Both the position numbers and the translations under genes were made by a program. Below the pieces are notes generated by a model, which was given only the letters and a program-made list of their open reading frames with translations, had not been told where the DNA came from and made no database searches. Below, piece by piece: positions 1-10,532 of a stretch of 64,000 nucleotides of DNA; position 1 is the first letter of the stretch; every line of letters begins with the position of its first letter. The DNA comes from Talinum fruticosum (lineage: Eukaryota; Streptophyta; Magnoliopsida; Caryophyllales; Talinaceae), in NCBI GenBank assembly GCA_021018815.1, contig JAITYX010000046.1:2669501-2733500 (forward strand). The letters are read 5' to 3'.

Positions 1-470
1 AGACTAGTGCTCAATCCAATGAGACTGAGTCTAAGTTACTCGAAAAGAAAATGAGCAGCTAAAGCAAAAGCTCATTGAGTCTCAAGATCTCGGTCTTAAA
101 ATTTATACAAGGTCGAAAAACCTTGACATGCTCTTAGGATCTCAATGTGTCTCCTTCGAAAAGAAGGTCTTGGTTTCAACAAAGAGGAGGAATCCAATTC
201 CTACTCGAACTATTTAAAAACGATTCTAGAACTGTAAAGTTCAGAAAGCGATGCATGGTCCCATTCATAAAAATGAAGGGAGGACTAAGCCCGGAAGCGG
301 TTTACAGGAAGAAACCATCTTCTTCGGTTTCCAAAGGAAATGTTTTCAAAAAGAAAGAGACACAGACTCAGTTCTCTAAAGAAAAGACTCAGAATCGGAC
401 TAAACCCAAAGTCATTCAAATCCGGGTTCCAAAAACCTTCTTCCTCGAAAAGGACCACAAGTAAAGAATG
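1..470 (+). pseudogene. copia gag C-terminal remnant
   Basis: Around 1-130 the translation gives a charged, coiled-coil-like stretch followed by the motif LDMLLGSQ, which resembles the segment after the zinc knuckle in SIRE-type Gag. It continues as a Lys/Ser/Thr-rich tail up to about 464 (open from 147, 105 codons). Frame changes lie between the two parts. Structural capsid protein in origin; non-functional here. Confidence 0.6.
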
Positions 471-481
471 TTACTAGGTTA

Positions 482-1700
482 GTTAGAGGAAGTGAGAAGG
501 GTTAGATTGTCTCTGTTTTGCAGGTCACTCGAAGAGATCAAAAGGACATTGGTACCTTGACAAGTGGATGTTCACGCCACATGTCGGAGACTCGAGACTC
601 TTTTCTAAGTTAGAAAAACATAAATGAGGAAAGGTCACTTTTGGAGATGACAGCAAAGGCAAGATAGTTGGGATAGGCAAGATTGGAAAAGGATGCAATC
701 TGGTCAGTCCAGTCTACCTTGTCAAAGGATAAAAGTACAATCCGCTTAGCATCTCTCAATCGTGCGATAAAGGTCAAGAGGTAAGATTCACTCGGACCAA
801 CCGTTGTATTTCCGATGTTACCACCAAGGAGATCAAACTATCAGGTAAAAGATCAGGTAACACTTATATTATTCCTCTTTCGACCCGAGTCAGAATTTAT
901 CTTGCTTGAAAGCATCTTTTCATGATGACTCATGGACATAGCATCGTAGATTAGGCCATATTAGCATACATACTATCAAAAAATTGGCATCTCACTGGTC
1001 TAGTTAGGGGTTTACCCAACTATGCTTTTGAGAAAGATAAAGTTTGTGAAGCATGCACAAGAGGGAAACAAGTCGGATCATTATTCAAATCTCTGAAGAC
1101 AGTTTCCACATCCAAAGTGCTTGAGTTGCTACATATGGACTTATGTGTGAAATCCCAGCTTAAGAGTCTCGGAGGTAAATCATATATATTTGTTATTATT
1201 GATGATTATTCATGATTTACCTGGGTGTGTTTTCTTAAGCACAAAAATGAAGCATTCAAGGAGTTCAGCAAGCTCTGTAGAAAAATCCAAGTTGAGTCTT
1301 AGACTCGGATCCGGAGAATTCGAACCGACCATGGAAGGGAGTTCGACTACTCGAATTCTCGTAGTTTTGTAACAAAAATGGCATCTCTCACAACTTCTCA
1401 GTACCAAGAACTCCTCAACAAAATGGAGTAGTGGAGAGAAAAATAGAACTCTTGAAGAAATAACAAGGACAATGATGATTGAGCACAACTTACCTCACTA
1501 TTTCCGGGCCGAGGCAGTCAACACGACCAACTATACTCCGAATAGATGCCTCATCGGACCCATATTGAAGAAAACACCCTATGAGCTTTACAAAGGGAAG
1601 AAACCAAATATTTCCTATTTCGGACCATTTGGATGTAAGTATTTCGTTCACAACAAGTGGTAAGGATCACTCGACCAAGTTTGATGCTCGGTCGGATGAA
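482..1700 (+). pseudogene. copia protease/GAG-pre-integrase/integrase remnant
   Basis: A degenerate protease-side segment (TSGCSRHM, about 560-585) is followed by the GAG-pre-integrase region, with a CEACTRGKQ zinc-type Cys pair (about 1048-1075) and the integrase core motifs LLHMDL (about 1127) and VIIDDYS (about 1193). Stops and frameshifts interrupt it throughout. In an intact element this polyprotein part would cut the precursor and insert cDNA. The integrase C-terminal side continues near 1472-1663. Family recognition is from motif order. Confidence 0.8.
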
Positions 1701-2179
1701 GGTATTTTTCCGGGTTATTCTTCTCACAAGCAAAGCTTATCGCATTTTCAATAAGAAAACTAACAAAGTGGAAGAAAGCATCCACGTTGTATTTGATGAG
1801 CTTGAACAGGAAAACCAAGTGAATCTTCATACTCGGATCCGAAACTCAGCAGAGAAGATGATGAAACCGAGTCTACAAAGACTCAAGCTCAACCGGCTCG
1901 GAATGAAGTCGCTCGTAATGAAGTGACTCGTAATGAGACAACTCAAGAGCCTACTCGGAACGAACAAGCCAATGAAGAAGATCACTCGGAACAAGCTTCG
2001 AAGATCGGGTAGCTCAACCCACAAATCTTGTGAATCGGAGAACAGTAAAGCATTCAAGTTCACTTCTAGTCATCCACTAGAAAACATTTTATCCGATATC
2101 AACAAGTGGGGTAAGAACTCGTTCCTCTCTTCAAAATCTGTGTGCATTCACTGCATTTATTTCATTAACTCGGACCCGT

Positions 2180-2960
2180 GAAATGCACTAGAGGCCCTAA
2201 ATGAACCTGAATGGGTAGAGGCCATGCAAGAGGAACTCAATCAATTCGAAAGAAACCAAGTCCGGACTCGACCAAACGACCTTCCGACCACCCAGTCATA
2301 GGAACCAAATGGGTTTTCAAGAACAAACTGGATAAAGGAGGGGTGGTAGTCGAAACAAGGCTAGACTTGTGGCTCAGGGTTACAATCAAGAAGAAGGAAT
2401 TGATTGTGGGGAAACATTTGCACCTGTTGCCGAATCGAAGCTATTAGAATTCTGTTGGCATTTGCATCTAGCATGTCTATTAAATTGTATCAAATGGATG
2501 TTAAGTGTGCATTTCTCAATGGTTTTATTGAAGAGGAAGTCTATGTCGAGTAGCCTCCTGGTTTTGAAAACTCAGAATTTCCGGATCATGTTTTCAAACT
2601 TCAAAAGGCTCTCTATGGTCTTAAACAAGCTCCCGAGCTTGGTATGAAAGACTCGAGCAATTTCTTGATTCAAAATGATTTTAGAAGAGGTCGATCGATA
2701 AGACTCTCTTTATAAAAACCAAGGGGAAAGATTTCCTTATTGTTCAAATCTATGTTGATGATATTATCTTTGGAGCTACTAATGAATTTCCGTGCCGAGA
2801 ATTTTCCGAGTTGATGAGTCGGGAATTCCAAATGAGTATGATGGGAGAACTTAATTTCTTCCTTGGTCTACAAATCAAACAAGACAAAGATGGAATCTAT
2901 GTCCATTAATCAAAGTATACCAAGGAGCCGTGAAGAAATACAAACTTCAAGATGCAAAGC
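2180..2960 (+). pseudogene. copia reverse transcriptase remnant
   Basis: The translation of this stretch, shifting between frames, follows the copia RT: the segment ending in VIGTKWVFKNK (about 2300), a [21 protein letters not shown] block (2369-2410) and an intact catalytic YVDD motif in IYVDDIIFGATNE (about 2750-2790). Several frameshifts and stops make it a pseudogene. It lies between integrase and RNase H, the diagnostic Ty1/copia order (INT before RT). Confidence 0.85.
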
Positions 2961-3289
2961 ACGCATCTACACCCATGAGCAACAAGTATAAAACTTGACT
3001 CGAAGAGAAAGGTAAAACAATAGATCGAAACTCTATCGAAGTATGATTGGATCTTTGCTATATCTTACTTCAAGCCAGCCAGATATAATGTTCAATGTTT
3101 TTTATGCGCAAGATTCCAAGCTAATCCAAAAGAATCACATCTCACTGCGGTGAAGAGAATTTTCGGATATCTTGCAGGAACTCGGAACCGAGGTCTATGG
3201 TACTCAAGAGCCTCGTAACTTACCCTTACTAGATACTCATAGGCGGACTACGCTGGATACAAAGTTGATAGAAAGAGCACGTCCGAAGC

Positions 3290-3688
3290 TTGCCAATTTC
3301 GGGTCAATCCCTAATATCTTGGCACTCAAAGAAGCAAAATTCAGTGGCTCTATCAACTGCTGAAGCTGAGTATATTGCAGCTGGAGCATGTTGCGCTCGG
3401 ATCTTATGGATAAAACAACACTTGAGAGATCTTGGACTTTCTTTCAAATTAGTTCCAATCAAGTGTGACAATCGTAGTGCAATCAGCATCACAAAGAATC
3501 CGGTTCAGCACTCAAAACCAAGCATATTGAGGTCGGATATCATTTCTTACGAGACCATTCTCGAGAAAGGTGATATTGAACTTGAATTCATTCCTACTAA
3601 TCTTCAATTAGCTGATATCTTTACTAAGCCTCTTGGTGAAGATCAGTTCTGTTTTATTAGGAATGAGCTTGGTATATTAAATGCATAA
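3290..3688 (+). pseudogene. copia RNase H domain, longest intact block of the element
   Basis: An uninterrupted 132-codon frame contains the copia RNase H hallmarks: SWHSKKQNSVALSTAEAEY at the start, WIKQHLRDLGL, CDNRSAI, a decayed NPVQHS block and the terminal LADIFTKPLGEDQFCFIR. It ends at a stop at 3688, the 3' end of pol. The usual histidine-rich motif (TKHI..RHH) is degraded, so activity is unlikely even though the frame is open. Confidence 0.9.
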
Positions 3689-4325
3689 CTATGTGTTTCT
3701 CTTTATGATAATCTCATTGCTTGATTATGTGATATGTGCTTATGCGTTATTGCTAACTATTAGTTCAGTAGATTTTGTGATATCGAGCCGATAGCCGTTA
3801 GTTTCGAGTCACTTAGAAATCTTAGCTGACTCGAACTCGGACGTCGAGAAAAATTGGACATCATATTTTTGAAATTATCTCTAGATCAGTGGAGAATTTC
3901 ATAATATATTTTTTTTAAATTTATTTTTTTCTTTCTCGCTCTCTCGCAATCTGTGATGAAACGATAGCCGATGGATTTCAAACTGCGATGAATCATAACC
4001 GTCGAAGAAGAGAACCGCCACACCGGTCTAAGGTGACAGATGGACAAGCCGAGTCGAACGGAAAGTTAACGGACGTTTTTTCTATATATAGAGCCTATTC
4101 ATCTTCGTCTCGTTACTTCACAATCTCTCTCAAATGCAAAACTTCTCGCGGAAGCTTTCCACGTCTACAGTGATCTCTCGGACTTCTTCAAGCGACGTAA
4201 AGATCATCTCAAGTAAGTTCAACCGCTCTCAATCTCTGTCTTCTACTCTTTTTCTTTCATTCTCGTGAACCTACTCTCTTCTTCTCTTCCTCAAAAGTTT
4301 CATCTTTCTTTCCTCATTCTCAAAA
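3689..4325 (+). other. non-coding spacer between copia pol and the envelope-like region
   Basis: No coding sequence is evident. The spacer carries scattered CTCGG/CTCGA-type motifs shared with the element's LTR and a TATA-like box at 4083-4090, followed by a pyrimidine-rich stretch up to the ATG at 4326, which looks like an untranslated leader. Confidence 0.5.
4083..4090 (+). promoter_or_regulatory. TATA-like box before the envelope-like region
   Basis: TATATATA sits about 240 bp upstream of the ATG at 4326 and is followed by a CT-rich leader-like sequence (4110-4325). The layout resembles a plant core promoter. That it drives a separate transcript for the third ORF is inference. Confidence 0.35.
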
Positions 4326-5530
4326 ATGCCTAAGAGAGGTAATCATCCCGGCTTTCGTGGCTCCTCCTCCAAAAAGCCTCGCACCAAAAGCCAAGAAGGC
4401 TCAACACCTTCTAAACCTCGTTGTCACCCAAAGATCTCACGCTGGACGACAAGTTCTTTGCAACCACAAAATTTTCGTGGTTGCCCCACATTCAAACCAC
4501 CGGTGTATATAACTTTCTTTGTTTCAGCGAGTTCATTTTCCCCGAACTCGTTTCGAGTTTTACACTCACCTCACTCACTCGAAGGTGTTCTAACCTCCGG
4601 GGTTTAGAATGTGACTGTTCGCATCAACACCTCTCTCCTCCACCGCCTGTTCAAGGTTTCCTCTCTTTCTTGAACAACAACCCTATTCCTTTCACTCGAA
4701 GTCGCCGACGAATTCTTTGAAAAATATGCTAAAGAGTTCCCCGAGTCACGGAAAAATTTTTCAGTGACTCGGTTGAAGTCAAAAGCATGCCTTCTATGCT
4801 TCCTACCGATGAGAACCTTTTTCTCTCAAGCATTCTAGCAAGGAGAACCCCAACTCCAAGCATTTAAAATCTCTTTTTGACATTCTTGAGAGCTACTAAG
4901 TAGACCTCTTCCCCTCCATAATTGAGCGGATGGCAGTTGTGCCAGCTCAACTCCAAACCAAGAAGAACACCCCTCTTCCCTTCGGTGTTCTTCTCACCCT
5001 TGTTTTTAAACAATTCAAAGTTCCTCTCCCCTCGGACCCCAATGCTACTTCCGAGGCTGCCGTTGTGGTCGGCAAAAGGAACTCTAGGGGTACGGGTACC
5101 AGGAAACTCAGCCTGGTATCCGGGTACACAACTCGGAGCCGAGGCCCTCTTCTCCGCCTCGGACTCGTAAAGAAACCCCTCTCTCTCTCCCTTCCCCACC
5201 TGTTGGTGCTTCCACCTCGGATGCCCAAAAGTCTCTCTCCGCTATTTTGTCCTCCGCTTTCATGGACAAAATCAACTCCGTGTCCTCTCGAATTCAAGTA
5301 CATGCTCCAGTCATTTAGGACTATCTATCGGTCTATGGCTATCAACCAAAAACAGCCCAGTCTCAAATTCGAGAGCAAGCAAGCAATGGTTCTTGAGATG
5401 AGGGAATTGGTGAAGGAGTAAAAGGAGCTGGTTGAGCTCCTCCGAGAGAGAAGGTCCAAGGCGGCCGAGGACCGTGACGACTCGGACACATCCGAAGCGT
5501 CCTCGAGCCCGGCCCCGACCTCCTCGTAAG
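4326..5530 (+). pseudogene. envelope-like/extra ORF of the copia element, frameshifted
   Basis: The region starts with a basic Ser/Lys/Pro-rich N-terminus (ATG at 4326) and continues through shifted frames at 4421-4720 and 4930-5421. A conserved block reads PAQLQTKKNTPLPFGVLL near 4935-4990, similar to the IPYG/LPFGxLLT block of the 'putative plant transposon protein' domain found in extra ORFs of plant retroelements. Further on is a short coiled-coil-like segment (about 5340-5480) and a Ser/Asp/Glu-rich tail. Its position after pol fits the env-like ORF of SIRE-type elements. Function of such proteins is unknown and no membrane segment is obvious here. Stops and frame changes make it non-functional. 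Confidence 0.6.
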
Positions 5531-6370
5531 CGGGGAGGAAGAAGAAGCGGACAAAGAAGAAGCAGACGCCGAGGAGCCTACGGCCGAGGCAGCTCCTTCC
5601 GGGCAAGGGGAGACACAAAAGAAGCAGGAAGGACAGCTGAGGGTCGACCGCTCCTCAAGCTCAAGTGGCGTACTCAGCTCGGACAGTAGTTTGAGTGGGT
5701 CGAAGACCTAGCCGTGCTACGACAACATGCAGCAGAGTCGACCGAGCAGCCCTCCAGCTACCGAGGTCCACAGGGAGGAACCCCTAGATCCTCTTGTTCG
5801 GGTCGGCCACTCGTAGCCGAGCCCTTGAAGACAATCCCGGTTCTCCCTCCGCCGCGCTCAAGCACATCGTCAAGATCCTACCAGCGCCGGCCTACCTCCG
5901 GTCCCTCCGCTTCCACTCGGACATCCCCCTCTCCCTCGTAGGCGCCATGCACCGTGTCACAATTCCACGATCCGCCGATTCTTCTTCTTTCGAGAGATTT
6001 CTACTTATTTCTTTTGTCCGGACATCAAATTTGTACTCCTTATTATATTCTTCCCATTTCTTTTGTTGTTTTTGCTGAAAGGCAAGGGGGAGAATATAGA
6101 TCGAAAACTTGTTGTCTTGTTTCTGGGGAGTTTCTTCATCTCGTGTACTCTCTTTAATTTCAATGAATTAATGCTTTCTCTTCAATTTTTTTCTCGTGAT
6201 TATTGCTTATTGCAACTATTTCGAGTTAACATTATTTCATTGCTAAGCATACATTCTTTATGATCCGATACATTAAGCTTGCTTTACTTATCCGATTTCA
6301 TGCGCAAGTATTCAAAAGCGGATCTTTATCAATAACAAAGTTTCTGTCTAAGTATGGAATGCCTTCATCA
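5531..6370 (+). other. copia 3' untranslated internal region
   Basis: GC-richer low-complexity sequence to about 5940, then an AT-rich stretch leading to the polypurine tract. Overlapping ORFs exist but show no recognisable protein. A second purine-rich run (GGCAAGGGGGAGAATA, about 6081-6096) could be a decayed extra polypurine tract. Confidence 0.5.
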
Positions 6371-6381
6371 AAAGGGGAGAT
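6369..6381 (+). other. polypurine tract of the copia element
   Basis: The run CAAAAGGGGAGAT directly precedes TGAAAACTCGG, the inferred start of the 3' LTR. A purine run followed by TG is the standard plus-strand priming site of LTR retrotransposons. Confidence 0.7.
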
Positions 6382-7985
6382 TGAAAACTCGGACACTCGC
6401 TCCGCACCTTTCTGAATTCTATCGAAGGAATCAGGTATAAGAACTTCACACTTATAAGGTTTTGATTCCAAGGCATTCTCTCGCACTTTAGAAACTTTTC
6501 TGAGTGATATGGTATCTTCTCTAAGTGATATGGCATTTACTTGATGTACTTTTGCTTTTCTCCAAGTGACTCGGAAAACAGTATATGTACTCACGCTGTC
6601 TCACTCAATTCCGAGTCCCTCATCACTTAGATATATCGCATGTTGAATTGACTAGTATTTTGCTTAACCGCACTCAGGTCCGACTTCATGTTATAAATCT
6701 TATTCTGTTAAAGTCAGCGCTTCTAGTCCGAACCATGCTTAGTCTAGATCAAGTTTGTTTCACTCGATATTCATTATATAACTTGTTTATCGCTTAGACT
6801 AACTCGGATGGAATTTTGAATTTGATGGATATTAGGCTCGGAAAATTCCACTCCTTTTCCGACTCGGATAATTAGTTGCTTAACTATCTTAATTATATTA
6901 TTATCTCGTGTCTAATCTTGGACCAAAGTATTTTGTACTTTGAGAACCAAAATTGATTTACTTTTGTAGGTTATTCAAATGAGGATGCACTTTTTGAAAT
7001 ACAAAAGTAATCGGCTTCAAAACGTCAAATCACCAAAGAAACATGACTTTTCCTCTTCTCTCGGCCTAACCCCGGAAGATTGTGTCGTGGCTGTCTGTTT
7101 CCAAATCTGGAAAACTGAAACGCTAAGCTTAACGGTGGTTTCCACCTTATCCTTCAAGACACCGCAAGTGGTTTTGGGACTTCCAAGAGAGTTAAGAACC
7201 GTTGTCCAACGTTCATATCACAATGGATACTTTCTGAGTGACTCGGAAAGTTCTTAACAACGGTCACAAAGGACTTCCCGTCGAAGTTGGAGATAACGGC
7301 TATGCTGCTTGGTCATCTATAAAAGGAAGCCAACTCACAAGACTTGGAGACTACCGAACCTATTGTTAATACACGTACTTGAGCAAAGTCATTGTATTTA
7401 TTCTCAATCTTCTACTTACAACTCCCACTCTGTAATTCATTACTTTCGAGTTGTAAGGTCTTGTACTTAGTTACAAACACTTTCTTACTTTCTGGGTAAG
7501 GTCCCTTGACTAAGTCTGTAAAGGTTAACTCAGCTTAGTTGTCCCTAACTCGTAAGGGTTATCTCAGCTAGGAAGTACTAGATCGGATAAGGGAATTTTT
7601 GAGTCTAGGAAAACTTGTAAAGAGTTGTTTAAGGGAGCAACTCGGGTTTAGTCGATCTATCGTATTTTGTGGACTCAAAATAGTGGGTTTGACTTCGTGC
7701 TTGGATTAGCACGGTCCGTGGTTTTCTGCCCCAGGAGGGTTTCCACATAATCTCGGTGTCCCTACTTTCCGAGTTCATTCTAGACTCGGCTAGTCTCAAA
7801 GCTTCGATCCGATCCGCTTACTTACACTTTATTGCAATTCCGAGTTCGTACTTTTCGACTCCGTTCTAGACTCGGAATCTGTTTCTGTCTCTTCTTTGGC
7901 AAAAGAGTTTGTTTTTCAACGAAAATCTTCCATCACCCCATTCACCCCCTCTAGGGTGACTCGGACTCTCCCGAGCAAACCTTCA
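6382..7985 (+). repeat. 3' LTR of the copia element (about 1.6 kb)
   Basis: It begins TGAAAACTC right after the polypurine tract and ends AAACCTTCA at 7985. The end is fixed by comparison with 22477, where the related LTR runs into a primer-binding site. Shared blocks include CTAATCTTGGACCAAAGTAT (6913; 21531) and GTCCGTGGTTTTCTGCC (7713; 22290). A TATA box (TATAAAA, 7318-7324) is in the expected place for LTR transcription. Confidence 0.8.
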
Positions 7986-9814
7986 TGTTCCAATTGTTCT
8001 AATTCATCATAAATTATCATACATGTAATCCATTAATCACGTGCCAACATATTAAATAAATAGTCATATGTGAAAGATGTATTTAGTCGCACATAATTTT
8101 CTATAACTAATTTCATACAAAATATATAAAATTAGTCGTATACTAGTATATTAAATAAAGTATATAGTTTCAAAAAATAATTAGTCACCCATACATAATA
8201 TTATTAGTCCCATAAGCATGGTTCCGACGACCAAAATTAGCTTGTTACATAAATTCATCATGAATAGTCATGCAAACAAGTTAGTAATAGTAATATCAAC
8301 TTGTTTAAGATGTTAGTAACATTAACATCGCGTAAAAGGTCATATATGGAGAACGAAGTGGTCATATATAAAAAATGTAAGTAGTCATATTATAATGTGT
8401 GTCATAAAAGATTAGTGTTTATAAAATTTGAATATCTTTTACCTCTTTTTACCACAAATTCATCTATTAGTATGTTTAGTGGCTTTTCCACTAGCACCAT
8501 TTTCATCTACCATAAGTTGTGAATCACATCTAAATTAACCGTTTCACGAATCGGAACACAAGACCGGTATAAAACATATGTAAATATTGCGATGCATTTG
8601 TATTCAATACCTACTTGCACAAACATGAATTCATGTTAAAAATTGATGTTAGTGTTCGGGGTGAAGTTCAGCAAAAAGATTAATCGCCAAGTATAGAAGG
8701 AGAACAATGATGGCGACAATGATGGTGACAATGGTAATCAATCACCGAGTATAGAAGGAGAACAATGATGGCGATGATGAACGAATTTAGAAGAAGGATT
8801 AACGAGAATGAGAGAGAAAATGGTTGACGAGAAACGATGATAAAGCTCAACAAGAGAGAGTCTCATTTGATTAAATCGGTATTTGAAATTCACTCGCCTG
8901 TAAACATGGATAGGTTTACTAATAGAATGGCTGAGTGACAGTCATGTCTCACGATAAGTTGTAGGCCTAAATATCTTACCGCAAAGTGTCCAAGAAGATG
9001 TGTCAATGGAAACTATGGAATGATTTCAAAGCATTACAATGACGTGTACAAGATCAAGTCTGACCTTACAAGATTATCGCGAACTCTACATGGACCATTT
9101 CACCACTAGAAGTGGATTTTGATGTCTATGAGGCTCTAAATTAAATTTGATCAATTTATATCATGCCAGAGGCTCAATCCAACTTGTTGGTAGAAAATAT
9201 TTAGTTGTAATTGTATATAATAATAACACTACCTAACTTAAGTATAATTTCCAACAACATTGTATAATACTTAGTAGAAAATGTCACTTACTTACAAACC
9301 TAGTGAATATTGACAATAAACTCTGGATAATTAAGGAGTCAATACTTAATTACTCCTGTTATTGTTTTTCTTTTTGTAGAAGATACTCAATTACTGCAAG
9401 ATGGCAAAAACCTTTGAGCATCCCACAATGAAATTCGAAGGCCGTTCAATCCCTTGAGATAGAGCAATCTCAAATGTAATTCTTAAATTCTAAGATCACG
9501 CATGCTTAAAGAATACTAAATAAATGGATCATTCTTCAATAATAAAGAAGAAAGCAACTTTTGGCATCCACCATCTGTATCCTAATCTGCCTATATCATC
9601 GATTTACTAACTTAGTTGAATTAAAAGAAGTCGCGCATACAGCCGTAGAATCGATTTGGTATTGCTGGTAAACACAGTTCATGCTAGACTTGTCCCCTGT
9701 GACCTACAGGCTACGACACAGACGCTTCTGACGTGTACATAATACATATCATTTACCCAGAAAATGCAAAACTTTCTTCGTTCTAGTCATAATGAGCCAT
9801 GGAAAACAGTGACA
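7986..9814. other. spacer downstream of the host gene
   Basis: AT-rich sequence with no supported gene. A short duplication is visible at about 8688-8780 (GTATAGAAGGAGAACAATGA occurs twice, about 58 bp apart). It separates the copia LTR from the stop codon of the minus-strand gene and must contain that gene's 3'UTR and polyadenylation site, which I could not fix. Confidence 0.5.
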
Positions 9815-10532
9815 CTACTTCTCACAGAGTGCTCGACAAGCATAAGGCAAGGGGATTCCATTTTCTGGACCTTGGCCAGTCTTCCACACTTTGAACTTGA
9901 TAGCATGGCGAGTAGTCTTGTTCCAGCACTTGAGAAATGACATTTTATAAGGCCCTCGAACGTCACCCTCAGGACCCATGCAGTACCATTCCGCAGCTTC
10001 TCCTTGTGCACGGGTTGATTTAATCATCTCAATCCTTTCGTCATCATCGCTTAAATCAAACACTTGAATGGCCCCTCTTTTCCCATCCTCCTCATCACTT
10101 AAATCAATGACTTGGATTGCCCATTGTTTTTTTCTACTACCTTGTCATGTTCAGCTTCTGGTCCTTGCTTTTCCCTTTCGACAGCTATGGGTGTACTATT
10201 ATCCACATGTGATTCCACATGCAGAACATCAAATTTGCCTTCATTTGTCACATCAGCTTTCTTTCTTTCCAATTCTCTACAAGTATTAATGGAAACACAA
10301 GTACTAATGGAAGTACTATCTTTATGGTATTCCACGCACAAAACCTTAAATTCGCCATTCTTTGTGACGTCAGTATTCATTCTCCGCAATTTTTTACGAG
10401 TATAAATCTGGGATGAGCGACATTCCTCTTCTGTCTGTGATTGGCTGGATATTTCTAGCTGAACATTTTCCTGTGTGGCAGGCCGACTTCCTCCATTTGC
10501 AGTTGATACAAAATGATCATATTGTTTACCTT
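9815..10532 (-). CDS. exon 11: SIM-like motifs and GYF domain, with a one-base frameshift
   Basis: It opens after TTGCAG with [17 protein letters not shown] and includes an internal repeat of about 40 residues. After the run at 10126-10132 (T7 on the plus strand, A7 in the gene) the upstream frame meets a stop at 10099-10101. The other frame continues with two acidic motifs, VIDLSDEED and VFDLSDDDE, and a GYF domain ([17 protein letters not shown], residues 807-823) up to the TAG at 9815-9817. One added A restores 239 codons exactly. Either the base is missing from the assembly or the allele is truncated to about 769 residues. GYF domains bind proline-rich peptides. Confidence 0.85.

Larger units (their letters stand above)
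1..7985 (+). mobile_element. Ty1/copia retrotransposon, SIRE-like, 5' part outside window, decayed
   Basis: The order visible on the plus strand is gag C-terminus, protease/integrase, reverse transcriptase, RNase H, an envelope-like region, polypurine tract and 3' LTR. The gag end carries a conserved LDMLLGSQ motif, as in SIRE/Maximus-lineage copia elements, and that lineage also carries an extra ORF after pol. Every domain is broken by stops and frameshifts, so the element cannot encode its own proteins. Its 3' LTR is clearly related to the LTR at 21038-22477, so the family has at least two members in this window. The 5' LTR and target duplication cannot be seen. Lineage assignment is inference; membership of Ty1/copia is firm. 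Confidence 0.9.

Noticed and set aside
8680..8790. CRISPR-like spaced repeat
   Set aside because: Only two copies, in plant intergenic DNA; a simple local duplication.
10112..10405. 97-codon plus-strand ORF
   Set aside because: Antisense shadow of exon 11.
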